Below are positions 52,064-63,977 of a DNA stretch of 64,000 nt, one piece after another. This DNA comes from Lentinula raphanica (taxonomy: Eukaryota; Basidiomycota; Agaricomycetes; Agaricales; Omphalotaceae), in contig JANVFP010000043.1 of NCBI GenBank assembly GCA_027919835.1, forward strand, positions 62,001 to 126,000, given 5' to 3'. Under the pieces are notes generated by a model. It was not told where the DNA came from. It saw only the letters and a program-made list of their open reading frames with translations, and searched no databases. Both the position numbers and the translations under genes were made by a program. Position 1 is the stretch's first letter. Each line of letters starts with the position of its first letter.

Positions 52064-52850
52064 ACAAAAGAATTCGCTGGTCGAATTCATCTTTCACTGG
52101 TGAGTATTTTCAACTGCTGAGCAATAAACCTTCACGTTTCTCACCTTGATTCTTCTAGAGCCGTCAAGTCTCTTCTGCGTTCTCGCGAATCTTAGCCGTC
52201 AATAAAAGGTTCTCATCGGTGGGTATTCTCCACTCTGCATCGACGAAGTGACATGACATGAACGCTCATGTACCTCTCTGTCAGACCGCTACCGCCCGGA
52301 TTTCGACTCTTTGAGTGCTATTCAGTCTCAGTACTCAAAAATTTACTTTCGAACAAAAGAATTCGCTGGTAGGATTCATCTTTCATCGGTGAGTATTTTC
52401 GCCTGCTGAGCACTGAACCTTCACGTTTCTCACTTTAATACTTCCAGAGCCGTCAAGTCTCTCCTGCGTTCTCGCAAATCTTAGCCGTCAACAAAAGGTT
52501 CTCATCAGTGGGTATTCTCCACTTTGCATCGATGAAGTGACACGACATGAACGCTCATGGACCTCTCTGTCAGACCGCTACTGCCCAGATTTCGACTCTT
52601 TGAGTGCTATCCAGTCTTAGTACTCAAGATTTTACTTGAATTCGCTGGTCATATTCATATCTGTTTCGGTGAGTATAATAAACTACTCGTCGTTCGCGTT
52701 TCTCATTCTCGTCTCGCCCACAGTTGCCTACTCTCGCCGAGTCCTGCGTTTTCGCGTATCTCACCCGCTCAATATTTTCATCGGTGTATCTCTGTGCCTT
52801 GCATTAATGAAGTGACATGAACTCACAAATTTTCCTCTTAGACCGCTACC
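52064..52850 (+). repeat. Triplicated leader sequence in tandem
   Basis: Units start at about 52064, 52353 and 52632. The first two are about 289 bp apart and clearly alike throughout (shared words GAATTCGCTGGT, GAGCCGTCAAGTCT, CTCTCTGTCAGACCGCTAC); the third is more diverged and leads directly to the start codon at 52887. Each unit has matching GT and AG sites, for example GGTGAGTATTTT and CTTCTAG or CTTCCAG in the first two, so they may be duplicated untranslated exons. Confidence 0.75.
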
Positions 52851-52886
52851 ACCCACAGCCCGCTCTTTGTTCAACAACCTCTAGTT

Positions 52887-53577
52887 ATGATCACTTTCAA
52901 CTCCATTCTTCTCATCCTTCTTTCCACCGCTTCTGTGATGTTGGCCGCTCCTTCGCCAAGATCAACGTTTGCCAAGCTTTGGTTGACACCTCTCAAATTA
53001 GACGGAGAGTATGTGGAAGATCCTTACAGACAGACTCCTTAATCATGACAAAGGATATTGGACCTTCCAGCTCAGCTTTCCCGACTTACCGGATCGTGTT
53101 GTCACCATTGTGCCTAAGCTGCAAGGCCCTCATTGGATCTTCAATCATCATGATAACGTCCCCTTGCATCCCAAACCCAGCATCAAACTCAGAATGTTCA
53201 AGTATCGCCCAGAGGCATCACACTTGCGGGAACGTGTGCTATCCGGTGCGGCATTTAATCGTGTCGAATTCGCACTCCTCGGTCAAAGTAATTTGTCGGA
53301 GCTGAAGGAACAGCTGCTCGGGATGGGGGCCCTGAAGGTGGAGTTCGAGGGGATAAAAACCCAAGTATCCATAGAGGCGCAGGTGGCTCTAGAACTGGCT
53401 GACCGTTTGAAAGCATTCGGGCCTAGTATGCCCAAGCTTCCCTTTGAAAACTTGTTCGAGGAAGTGATTTTTGCATTCGCTCATCCTGCCGAGTATGACC
53501 TTGCAACACTTGAAGGAAAATCCTTCAATTGTAACGAGATGCATGATGGCACTGGCGCACCCACCGACGTTGATTAG
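52887..53577 (+). CDS. Small secreted protein, 207 aa, unknown
   Basis: Exons 52887-53008 and 53076-53577; the 67-nt intron has a GTATGT donor and removes an apparent frame break. The start MITFNSILLILLSTASVMLA is a signal peptide with a likely cleavage near LAAPSPRS. The mature part has no cysteine-rich pattern and only one or two Cys; it reads FPDLPDRVVTIVPKLQGPHW, a segment PKPSIKLRMFKYRPEA and an amphipathic region, without any domain I can name. The promoter side carries a threefold tandem leader. It could be an effector-like or cell-wall-associated protein, but nothing in the sequence proves that. Confidence 0.65.
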
Positions 53578-53849
53578 ATTCTATGTACATACATATGCTC
53601 ACTGCTCAGTGCGGTAATACGTGCTCTGAGTCTTATTGCTCAAGGTTGATATTCTGTACCAACTGTAGCATAGTTTTTTTTGCCACTACCATTCTTGTTC
53701 CATTCCAATTTCTTGAGTCATGTTAGCCTGTGCCACCTGTGCCGTCCTTGCTAGCTAATGCCGATGTTGCCGCCGCCGTTCTTGCTTGTGCCAGCTTATG
53801 CTGTTTCTTCTGCAGCTGACTGCTCTTGTCTTTCATATTGGTCTCAATT

Positions 53850-54980
53850 GCACTTCTGAGCGTGGATCGTTGACGTCGCCAACGACCGCTTTTTCTTTGC
53901 CCAATGAACTATCCGGTACTAATGGAGCTGTTATAGGTGTCCCGGAGTATGCGTATCATCACTCTTTCGCTCCTCCGAGCTCGCGTCCATCCTATCTCCA
54001 ACAATCTGAGTATGGCTGGACTGCACAACGAGATAGTGCTGGCGCTTCTGCTTTCGTCTGGGCAGCAAAAAGGTGGCCTCGAAGTTAGGTTCGTCACGAC
54101 TCTGTGATCGAGGAAGGGATATGTACACTTACATCGGACCCTTATGTTCAGCTCGAAGATCGACCGTACAGCACTTAGAGTGCCTTTATAACGGCGGAAG
54201 AACAGGGAGTGGCGGCCTTCAGGTCTGGTTTCTCATTCGGATTGGACCTGAATTTGGACTATCTCTCTTCACAACTGCTTCCTGCATTCCGGAAGCGAAA
54301 ACGCGATATATAAGCAGTCGGGACACTGTCAAGGTCTCATCGTCTCATCCTTCTCTTCTACATCCTCGTCGTCTTTTGCTGCCCTAAGGCGACTGCACAA
54401 CCTCTCCCCGGCACTTTGTATCAACTCTGTATCCTCATACGTTTCGATATCACTCTCGCATTCACTGTTCTCCCGTCTCCTTCTCCCTCCCACCTCAATG
54501 TTACAGGAAATCACTATAAATCAAATACAGCCATGTGCGCCTGGGGATAATTGACGCGGACGATCTGATAGTGGGTGCAGGGGGCTTTTAAGAGTGGCGG
54601 TTCTGAGGTTTTAGGCGCGCATCTAAACGCACTGTCACGGTTCATGAAGCTATTGGCTGTGTGGAAACATTCTGCGGGAAGTTCATATGCTTTTTCATTT
54701 GAGAGGAATACATCTGAACAGCTGATGATGGACAACGAAGTACGCTGTTGCGAACAGACAATGGAGAACGAGAGACGCAAGCTGCATAGAGAACGCTGCC
54801 GAGGTATTAGGCGCGTATTCATATGCACCTATCACGGTTCATAAGGTTATCGGCTGTGTGGAAACATTCAGCCAGATGTTCATGTGGATACGACATTTGA
54901 AAGGAATACATGATGATGTTCAATGAAGCTCGTTTCAGCGAGCAGTCATTGGACGAAGAGGAAGGCAAGTAAGAGAGTCT
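53850..54980 (+). pseudogene. Second decayed and rearranged RPAP1 copy
   Basis: 53850-53980 matches RPAP1 exon 2 and intron 2 (about 43180-43310). The copy then jumps to parts of exon 3: about 53985-54020 with 45143-45180, 54020-54330 with 45485-45800, 54555-54680 with about 46330-46500, and 54790-54975 repeats the 46400-46610 part. Shared words include TTCTGAGCGTG, AAAGGTGGCCTC and GAGCAGTCATTGGAC. Large internal deletions, a partial internal duplication and many stops are present. No coding capacity remains. Confidence 0.8.
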
Positions 54981-55268
54981 ATTTCATCATTCTTCATGCT
55001 GCGGTCATGAATGAATTGTTGTACTAACGTTGGCGATGCATGATAAACAGATGATCATCCCCGGGTCTCACTACAAGTCAACAATTCGAGCGTGGCTATC
55101 GAAGAAAACGGAACAGAGTCCATGTGTCGTTATCACCAATGGTATTAAAAGCTTCTCAGACACTCTGATCTACAAATTCTGCATCGACAAGGGTGATCAT
55201 GCAACCATTCAGGTATAGTCCTTTCTTCCGACCTAAGACCATCCTAATTGATCACTGGTGAATTCTAG

Positions 55269-55705
55269 TAGGCTCGAGTTGGTCAATTTGTATCTCATCT
55301 ATCGTCAACGCTCCCAATCTTTTCAGTAAGTTCAAATCGCTGCTATGTAGTATGAACCGCTCTCTTGAACGACCTGTTAGATTACATACTTGGGAGATGA
55401 AGCAATGGTATGAACGTGTGTGCCTATTCAACGGGGACAAACGACACTTCGAAGCTTGGTTCTGGGACGATACAGAGGGGACTTTAACCCCTCTGAAGGA
55501 TATACCTCACACGTTGATTCAAGACTCTCGTGGATGTTTTCCTTGCTACTTTCCTGATTGCAGACAACAGCCTGGCTATGAATCTGGACAGATCCGAGAT
55601 GGTCAGCGCATCGCTATCGGACAAGAGATCACTGACTATATTCGTTCTGCAGCTCACTTTGATTCAGAACATCTTGGTCTTCCGTGCTCTGTATGTCGAA
55701 AATAG
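55269..55705 (+). pseudogene. C2H2 zinc-finger family member 2, truncated
   Basis: Exons 55269-55325 (57 nt, RLELVNLYLIYRQRSQSF), 55381-55601 (WEMKQWYERVCLFNGDK, HFEAWFW, CFPCYFPDC) and 55653-55705 keep the family exon phases. The last exon is cut to 53 nt: after HFDSEHLGLPCSVCRK a stop removes the finger's two histidines. It may still be transcribed but cannot form the finger. Upstream sequence from about 55030 may hold an earlier exon. Confidence 0.55.
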
Positions 55706-56499
55706 TGGTGATTACTCTGGTATTCATCATATACGCTATTTGCTGACTCGGAATGATTGGGTTGTTCTGAATATTTCTTGATATTCAAGATGCTCTGCTC
55801 TGACTTTATATAAGTACAATGTCTAAGGTGGTACTCTAGGCCTGAGCCGCCCGACCGCTATACTACTACTGAACACTAGTATGTAATTACATAAATATAA
55901 TGCTGCACTGTTTGCGATAGTTCTTCAATTCGCCATCTCCAAGTCCCGACTTCTTGTGAGTACTCCTCTTGGTCACTCTACTGTGGTGGTAATTTCATCC
56001 AAGTGCAGATGATTCTCAGACTAAGTACTATGCCGCCTAATACATACCATTACTCATATGGAGCTAAAGCCTAAGACATCAGTAGGAATTAGGCCCAGCG
56101 CCGTTTACCGAGAGCTGACTGACTGACTCATCAAGCTTTTTTAGATTCTGAGTTGCCATCGTGCCCCCAATGAGGAGTCGCCTTCGATCATTCTATGATA
56201 AACCACTACATGATATAAAGACATAAGGATTGCCAGTGGCGTTCATAGTAAAGGTCTTCAACTTGCCAAGGTCTGATACTAGACTGAAGATTCGCTCTAA
56301 ACCTTCATCACATTCAAGGGAGTACGTAGTACTATTGATTTTGCAGCGCAGTGCCTGATGTGCTCTCCGGTGAATGGTTATTTTACTGCCATTAGTTCAC
56401 AGCATGTACCAGAGAATGAACCCCTCAACTGCATCCCCCGAAGGCTCTTTCACAGCTTCCACACACCTACTAGGGACAGGTAGGTGGTTCCATTCAATG

Positions 56500-57100
56500 A
56501 TTGGTACGGAGTTTCATATTCTTGGGGCTAATGAACCTGCAGAAACAACTTTCACCCGCAGTAGCTTGCAGAGGCTCAACGCAGCTGCTTTTGTAGCATA
56601 GCAATGCCCAGGTATTTTGCTCAATATTATTACGGAATTTGACAGGATTTTTGCGGTGTCTGCGCTTAGTACATCATGTTTCGTCTTTCGACATGCCAGC
56701 GCCAAGGTACGCTTGAGGCGGTATAAAGACACTGGAAGCTCAATGATGACAGAAGGTGCGCCTTCTGTAAGTATCCTTGCTGCAATTATTTTCCTTGACC
56801 ACCACATGTTATACATGTCATCAAGTTCAAGCATTCTACCTGTGGTTTACGTTGGAAGCTAGATCCTGATATATCAACGTCTCCTATCCTACCTAGGTTG
56901 AAGATGTTCCAATCACCGCACCTGGCTGGACAAACCCCTTCTGTACTAATCATCAAATGCCCGGGGCTCCTACATCTGAGGTCGAATACTACAGCAACTT
57001 CTCGGAACCAGGACATATCCATATATGCACAATCACCCTTCAAGCTTCAAGTACTGACAGCTCGCTATTTGCCGCCGGATTCAAGCTTCACCACTTCTGC
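56500..57100 (+). repeat. Block duplicated at about 59350-60000 (upstream part of zinc-finger units)
   Basis: Words such as TCTTCTGTAAGTA (59494) with CCTTCTGTAAGTA (56760) and GGTGTC(T/C)GCGCTT occur in the same order in both blocks, each about 1-2 kb upstream of a zinc-finger family member. The blocks probably contain upstream exons. The unit length is about 3 kb, as judged by the spacing of the two downstream 57-nt exons. Confidence 0.5.
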
Positions 57101-57366
57101 CTAAAGATCAAAGACGATGATGCGCAGTACATGTCTCTTTTTCCTTTGTCAGTCAATTGGTGCTGTGGTATGTGCCTCCAAGTTCATGTTCATCTGTAGT
57201 TCATGTTCATCTTCTGACCATGATTCCAATATATATACTCAGGCCCGCTTGCCTTTCCCTTCGAGTTTCCTACTCGCAAGAAGATCCTATCACTCTATAT
57301 AAATGGCTGAATTCAGGTATTATTCCATCGGTTTTGCTCTATATTCATCCATTGAAACATATCTAG

Positions 57367-57881
57367 TCGAGTCGAGTTGATGGAATTGTATCTCATATAT
57401 AAGATACGCTCAAAACTTTACAAGTGCGCATTGTCTATTTCTCATGTTTGTGGAAATTGATCGATGATTTTTTGTCTAGGCTTCCGCCTTGGTCAATGCA
57501 AAAGTGGTATGAACGTGCACACTTGTTCAACGGGGAGAAACAACATTTTGAAGCTTGGTTTTGGAACACTACCCCAGACCAGCTGACCACCCTGAATGAT
57601 AACCCCAGCTTCACAATTATCAAGGATGACCCAGTAATTGGCTCGTTTCCTTGTATTCACCCTGAATGCTACAAACGAATGGATCCTTACCGTTCAAAAC
57701 AATCACGAGACAGTGAGTACAATGTTATCTGTACAGGAGAATGGCGTGCAGATGGCATTTTCTAGATCATTTTGACTCACACCACCTTGGCTGTCGCTTT
57801 CAGTGCCCTAATAGTATTTGTGGTGAAGTGTTCATGAATAAGGGATCCGTCAAGAGACACAGAGACAAATACAGGCATTGA
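57367..57881 (+). CDS. Small C2H2 zinc-finger family member 3 (3' exons)
   Basis: Exons 57367-57423 (57 nt, RVELMELYLIYKIRSKLY), 57480-57712 (PPWSMQKWYERAHLFNGEK, HFEAWFW, SFPCIHPEC, KQSRD) and 57766-57881 (HFDSHHLGCRFQCPN then GSVKRHRDKYRH). The last exon gives a C-x5-C-x12-H-x4-H type finger. Donor and acceptor sites and phases are the same as in the other members. Upstream exons are uncertain; a preceding candidate exon near 57242-57315 contains a stop in the needed frame. Confidence 0.6.
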
Positions 57882-60398
57882 AACCACTATTTGGAACAAT
57901 GACTGTCTGCTGTCTGCTAAAGCCCAGCTTTACAGAAAATATTCTTTCGCCCGCTGTTAAACTGTTCTGCCTATCTTTCCTTGCTTTGTAGTCTGCTGTG
58001 TATTACTTTGAAATTGTAACTGCTGGACCAAATTGTTGTAGTATGGAGTCATATTCACGAGGACCATCATACTTTAGGTGCTCAAAGACTAGCTAAGGGA
58101 ATACATCTCGTATCACTCTCTAGAGTGAGCTCTCACTATGGTGGAACATGGTACAAGAGCGAGAATCCATAGTAAGTAATGCCAAAGCGTGGTCTATGCG
58201 TCCTGATATGGGAATGCGGAAATACGGAGATAGCCGAATCTACTCATTTCGGTTTTATGGGTGCTACATGTCACTGTTGCTGTCAGCGAAACTGTACTCC
58301 TCTATCTTTCATCTGACATGGAACTGAGCCTTGATTCAGCGAAGATAAATATATATAATTCAATCTCCAACTTTGAGGACCTGGCATTCGAAAGTTTGCG
58401 ATCCGAACCAATTTCGGTGCACATAGCCAGATGCTAACAAAAAATGTAGTGTGACAAGTGTTCACGGAATATCTATTGAACTCAACACCAATCGTTCTAG
58501 AGTGCTACGGTGTGAGGGGAGAATACTACTAGAGAAACCGTTTCTTGCGCAATGCGAGCGATGGCATATTCAATGCATGTGAAGAGCATCATTCCTTCTT
58601 ACCTCGAGCCGTTCGTTCAAGTCCCATGCGAGAGCTGTGGTATTGTCTATGAGTCCGGACCTTGATTTGAGCTTGGTCATTGCATGCATGAGGGCATCGC
58701 AAGAAGAGTCGGACCTTGTCCCATTGCAGAACTTTTATCGCCTTGAATGTGAGCAGTGACAGAAGAGGCCCGAAGCTGAATAGATATTCGATCTTGAGGC
58801 GTTTGTAGACGGCCAGTATTGGAGGGATATTGGTGTAACGAGCTGTTTTCTTGTGCCAGATTCATCGCCAATCAGGCTCAAGCTAGTCAAGCTTCAAGAG
58901 TTCTTCAACTATCTCCAAAAGTTCCGACGATTTGAGAGTAATAGCTCTCAATACACTTCGAGTTTAAGGAGAGTTTCGGCCGAGGTCAGGCCTTTCATAG
59001 ATGGAGATTTGCTGAAATCGATAGTGGTGTGGTGGTGAGAACAATCTCGAGACTCGAGTTAGTTTGCGGCCCACGGCCCACAGTGCCGTTTCCCACACTT
59101 CAGTCCCGGCATTTGCCGGAAATATCCTCCAATGTTGTTTTCGACCATGAACATTTTCAATTCATGAACCGTAGAACACGCAAAATGCACAGAATGCACA
59201 AGATGTATACGCTTACAACTACGCACTCACACTGGTCCCACAGCTGTCTACAGCACAATGTAGTGGAATGACTGGTATTCAGCGGTCGTTTCAAAATCAA
59301 GCCTGCAAAGGTTGGGCGCGCGATTACTTTTGCAGTGTATCAGTGTTCAAAATCCAATTATCTGATATATTAGTAGGATGGTCTTCACGACAGCGTCAGA
59401 TTTGTGGTGTCCGCGCTTGCTAGGTTGCATCTATCTTTTTTACAGCGCCATTTGTTATAAAGGTGATTCTCGCTCTCCTTGACAGAATGTCCATCTTCTG
59501 TAAGTACCCTTCCTGAACTTGTTTTTGATGGCCATCTCATGAATTGAAGACCTGGGCAACCCCTCTGGAAATTCCCGATCTGCGCCCTATGTTCAGCGGG
59601 GAACGTGAGCTCTTTTCGCGTTACGGTGGAATTGACAAAACGGGCAATCAGTTTACAGTTATCTGAATTCAAAGCTGTTGTTGATTTCGGTCTGGTGAGT
59701 CCAAGAATTTCAACAACAATGTCGAGTACACAGTAAACGAAAACTTAACGTAACATAGTGCCTCTTCTCTTTATCATCTTCAAGAAGAAAATAGGCAACG
59801 TGCCAACTGCCGCATGTCGTACCAGGTCGTACCACGCAGGCCGATGAACCCCTCTCGTATTGTGAACCTGAACCCGAATCCTCCCGAATCCCACAGGCCA
59901 CAGCAAACAGAGCAAGGGTTGATGGTACTGATTTGGGTCCGGAACTCTGGGGTTAACGTGTCCTCGTTCATGCACAATCTAAACAGCTCTGAGATTTTTC
60001 CTCTGGGTGACCCATGAACTACGGAAGAATATCTCACAGCAGCCGTTAGTATTGCATGAATCCGACCAAACACGAAATGTTTATGTTCACTTTTTCGCCG
60101 GGTTTTACAACTACCGTCTGCCCTTCCAAATCCCGAGGGTCCTTATCATGAATGACTGCAGATGCAGCCAAAAACATATCTGTACGTGATCATGTTCATG
60201 TTCATTTCTTTCCAGTGCTATATTAATTTGTCGTTCTGTCCGTTCCGTGTTTCCAGACTCTGATCTCCTCATATTCAGCAACTACAACTGGAAGCCTAAA
60301 AGCATACCAGCGCAGTCAAAAAATGGCGAAATTGAGGTATGTAGCATAGTCCCGTCGATTTTTTCAGACTGCTTGACTCTGAACTTTTCTACTACTAG
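57882..60398. other. Interval with duplicated upstream blocks but no complete gene model
   Basis: 58-59.3 kb shows only short frames. About 59350-60340 resembles the block at 56.5-57.1 kb and probably contains upstream exons of the member at 60399; one candidate exon ends at a GT site at 60340. Confidence 0.35.
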
Positions 60399-60953
60399 TA
60401 CGCTCAAGTTGAAGAACATGTATAACATGTATTATAACCGCTCAATTTATTGGAAGTTCGTGCTATATTCGATCGTTATGGAAAGTGGTTGATGATCATT
60501 GATTCAGGATGGAGCCCATGACACCGGAAGTCTGGTACAAATTTGCAGTGAATTTTTTTGAAGGGGAGGAAACGCAGTTCGAAGCTCGTTTCTGGTCCGC
60601 TCTTCTGAACACTCCACTGGCACCCGAAACACTAGTTCCCCTTCACGCTCCTCTCAGCCTCGCAATCGACATGGACACTCAAAGCTCATTCCCCTGCCAT
60701 TGTCACGATTGCGAAAGGGGACCTTATGTCTCAAAACAGTCGCGAGACAGTGAGTATTGCTACCATTTCTTTCAGGAAGCTACATGCCGATCTACTTTCA
60801 GAACATTTTTTCTCTAAACACCTCAAGGTCGACAACCATTTCCCATGTCATCTATGTGAACGATCGTACCAGCACAAAGCATCTCTCAGAAGACACTTAC
60901 AGATCGACCATGGAATCCATTCCTCGAACCGACAATATTCTGCCCAACCGTAA
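60399..60953 (+). CDS. Small C2H2 zinc-finger family member 4 (3' exons)
   Basis: Exons 60399-60455 (57 nt, TLKLKNMYNMYYNRSIYW), 60508-60749 (EVWYKFAVNFFEGEE, FEARFW, SFPCHCHDC, KQSRD) and 60802-60953. The last exon is 152 nt, as in member 1, and encodes FPCHLCERSYQHKASLRRH with IDH, a textbook C-x2-C-x12-H-x4-H finger. Frames are uninterrupted. This is the best-preserved finger of the family; function unknown. Confidence 0.65.
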
Positions 60954-61129
60954 TTGTTCTGCCACTTCTGTTTCGCCTAGCTATGATTATGTTGTTGCCT
61001 GCTATGATCTGCTTTCCATCTGTTCATGTTCATGTCGGTATCTTTCTTTGCTGTGATTTACATTACTCCTACGACTCGTTATCATGATCATCCATTTCTT
61101 ATGTCTGTACAATGCTGTAGTATACCGTT

Positions 61130-61560
61130 CGCGATTTTACCCTTTCTTCCTGCATCTGATCAGTACCGTAACGAATAACTTCTCGACCTCTTCTACTTGG
61201 TCCATGATATGAGCCTTCGAAGCAGCAGCAACATGAGCGATGTGAGGTCGCCATGTTGCAATTATGTGTTTTCTTCTGCTGTTTGAATCTCGATTCGATA
61301 CCCCAAGGTCTGCGCTCGACTTGACATAGGAATTTTCTTGAGGATCCACAGCAGTCGGCGTTGGGCTTCATGGGTATTCTGTCATCCGGAATGTCGCTAC
61401 TTCAAATGGGGTACTACAGCACAAGAGGTGTGATGGCGAGGATGGGAGTAAGGGCATTACAAAGGGGTGAGTGTCAACCCGGACTCCAAGTCAGACTCGC
61501 TATCAGGGTCTGTCAGTAGTGAATCCGATACCACCTGGCTCATATCTCATTCATCAGTTC
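61130..61560 (-). pseudogene. Decayed partial copy of the adjacent 281-aa protein gene
   Basis: On the minus strand PWGIESRFKQQKK parallels PWGFESRFEQQKK of the gene at 61762-62716, and the plus-strand words GGGTATTCTGT and ACCTGGCTCATATC(T/C)C occur in the same order in both. Frames are broken and the end is lost. Same orientation, so it is a tandem partial duplicate. Confidence 0.65.
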
Positions 61561-61761
61561 TGTTAGTTCAGAATCTCTTGAGCAAAAGCAACCGCCACGA
61601 TGTCATGATAGAGGAATCGTTTAACCATCGGCGATGCGAGGATAGCAACTGAATTCCGATGATATTAAATGGCAGTGGTACAGGGGGTCCGAGTCTTCAT
61701 GACGAAGAATAGTTGTAAACAGAATAAATGAATGTACATCTCTAGAAAGAGCTCCGGGATC

Positions 61762-62716
61762 CTAAACATAACGAACAGGTTTCTTCTTCTGCTCTTCCAG
61801 TTCTTTCTCAATAAGTTTCTGCTGTTCTTCACGCTTAACTCGATGTTCAGCAAGTTTCTAACGATCAAAATGAGACACAGGTTTCGAGCGTCATTGACGA
61901 ACACGGTACTTACAGCCTTCAGAGATTCAACTGTACTGGAAAGCGAATCGAGTGTAGATTCTGACAGCTCAGTCATCTAAAAAGTCAAATCAGCTATGTA
62001 GTTTCCGATAGGATAGGATGTATATGTACCGTATCCTGTGCTTTGGCAAGAAGTTTCTCTCGCTCCTGCTCCCACTCTTTCTTCTGCTGTTCGAATCTGG
62101 ATTCAAACCCCCAAGGAACAGTCTGTGGTTGACTTGAAACTGCTGCAGACTGTTGAGGGACGAACGGAGGAGTCGGCATTGGGTTTGATGGGTATTCTGT
62201 GGACGCTATAGGACGAACAGGTTCCTGTGGGACCTGGCCATTGGCGCCGCCGGCGTTGATGTTGTCGTTCGTACCGCCGCTGTTTCGGGGTACTACAGGA
62301 GGAGGGGGAGGATACTGAAAAGAACGTTCTTTCGCAAACCCCCAGCTCCAATGAGAATGATGATGGGGATGTGAATAAGGATAAGATGAAGGTGTAGGTG
62401 GCGAGCCAGACGCGCTACCCGGGACCGTTGGCAGTGGATCTGCCAATACCTGGCTCATATCCCGGTCTCGGTCATCGGATTGCGATTGTTGGACGGGGAC
62501 ACGATAGCAGTTCTTCCAGTAAGTAGCTCTCGAGCTATGCTCTACCTCTTTGTGCATTATAAACCATGTTGCAGAAGCTGCTCCTAGACCGAACCAAAGC
62601 AAACGAGATGGACCACGGCGATGGTAGTGGGATCGACGAAACATCCCTGGGTAGTCGAATCCAGGATATCTCCAGGACTGGGAGAATTTGTAGAAGGATC
62701 TTGATTCGGGATGCAT
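61762..62716 (-). CDS. Pro-rich protein with membrane segment and C-terminal coiled coil, 281 aa
   Basis: Exons on the minus strand: 62716-62030, 61976-61914 and 61857-61762. An Arg/Tyr/His-rich N-terminus precedes one hydrophobic segment (LLWFGLGAASATWFIM, about residues 39-54). A His/Pro-rich middle (YPYSHPHHHSHWSW, PPPPPVVP) follows. The C-terminus is a predicted coiled coil: FESRFEQQKKEWEQEREK, TELSESTLDSLSSTVESLK, EHRVKREEQQKLIEKELEEQ, ending KKKPVRYV. I recall similar uncharacterised basidiomycete proteins with this ending. The layout suits a single-pass membrane-anchored protein; location and role are unknown. Confidence 0.75.
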
Positions 62717-63057
62717 GATATGATAATGAAGGAAAGTTGAATGGTTGTACCTTACATTTCTTTCTCTTTATACTCCAGTCATTCTTGGCCGAACAAGATG
62801 ACGAGAGAGCGGCAAGAGAATAAGAATGCCGGACGTTGACAATCCAAAATGACATAGGAGATGTCGGAGGTCAGCAATATTTCGTAAGCCACTTTATTTA
62901 GCGCGTCGGGAACACAGCCACATGCGCAGACGAATTTCTTCGGCGAAGCGCCACTGGATGCAAGCACGCAAGAAAAAAATCCGAAAGCTGGCCACTTTTC
63001 CGAATGATATCTGGTTCAATGTACTTGTACATGTTCAATATTGTATACACAAACGCT
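62717..63057. other. Intergenic region
   Basis: Upstream region of the 281-aa gene and 3' flank of the fumarase gene. No gene supported. Confidence 0.4.
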
Positions 63058-63977
63058 TCAGGGATCAGGATACAACATCAGCTCCGGCCTAACCTTTTCG
63101 TCGAATTCCTCTGGTGATAGGAGTCCGAGGGAGACAGTAGCTTGCTTGAGCGTCGTGCCCTCTTTGTGTGCTTTCTTAGCACACTTAGCAACGTCTAGAA
63201 GGAGTTCAGAGGTGTCATAATTTTATTCAATGTCAGTTCTTACTGTCGTATCCCAGATGGCTGTTAAGGATCGTGGCCAGCATGAGCGACTCGTTCAGAA
63301 GAGACTGGATTCGCGTTTCGTTAGCTTGGATCCCAACGACGCAATTTTTGGTGAACGACCGTGCTCCTTTGAACTCGGGTCAGTTTCTGCCGTTCGGGAG
63401 TTATCATGCCAACTTAGAGTAATCACTGACCGTCAGCAAGTAAACGGATACTCTGCAACACATTCTTAATAATGACCGGTTTAAACACATTCAACTGGAT
63501 GTTTCATTGACCATCTTGTCTTTCTCGGAAGTTCGAAGAGATTACAGCATACCTCGAATTGACCATTCGATCCGGCGATACTAACTGTGGTCTGATTACC
63601 CATGACCTGAGCAGCAACCATGGTCAGCGCCTCGCACTGCGTGGGGTTCACCTTTCCGGGCATGATACTGCTCCCAGGTTCGTTCTCCGGAAGGCTCAGT
63701 TCTCCAAGTCCACATCTAGGTCCGGATCCAAGATAACGAATATCGTTGGCGATCTTCATGAACGAACAGGCGAGTACATTCAGTGCTCCGTGGGCCTCGA
63801 CGAGTGCGTCATGTGCGGCAAGAGCCTCGAACTGTGAACTCGTAAGCGTTTGGCAAGAACTACTTGGGCAAACTCTATAAACGGCACCTTATTCGGCGCG
63901 GTCCTGAATTCTAGACCAGTGAGGTTGGATATCTCCTCTGCGACTTTGACGTCGAAACCTTTCTTGGTATTCAATCC
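63058..63977 (-). CDS. FUM1: Fumarate hydratase class II, 3' part (continues beyond the window)
   Basis: Catalyses reversible hydration of fumarate to malate in the TCA cycle; fungi often use one gene for mitochondrial and cytosolic forms. Exons on the minus strand: 63977-63888, 63831-63553, 63494-63431, 63366-63244 and 63194-63058. Seen: [32 protein letters not shown], the fumarase/aspartase signature [15 protein letters not shown] with its catalytic Ser, and [20 protein letters not shown]. The end [17 protein letters not shown] and [15 protein letters not shown] is typical of class II fumarase. The acceptor at 63367 reads AAG and is the only weak junction. The 5' exons lie to the right of the window. 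Looks intact. Confidence 0.92.

Noticed and set aside
53009..53075. A frameshift in the small secreted protein gene
   Set aside because: A 67-nt intron with GTATGT donor and CTCAG acceptor joins both parts in frame, so no lesion is needed.
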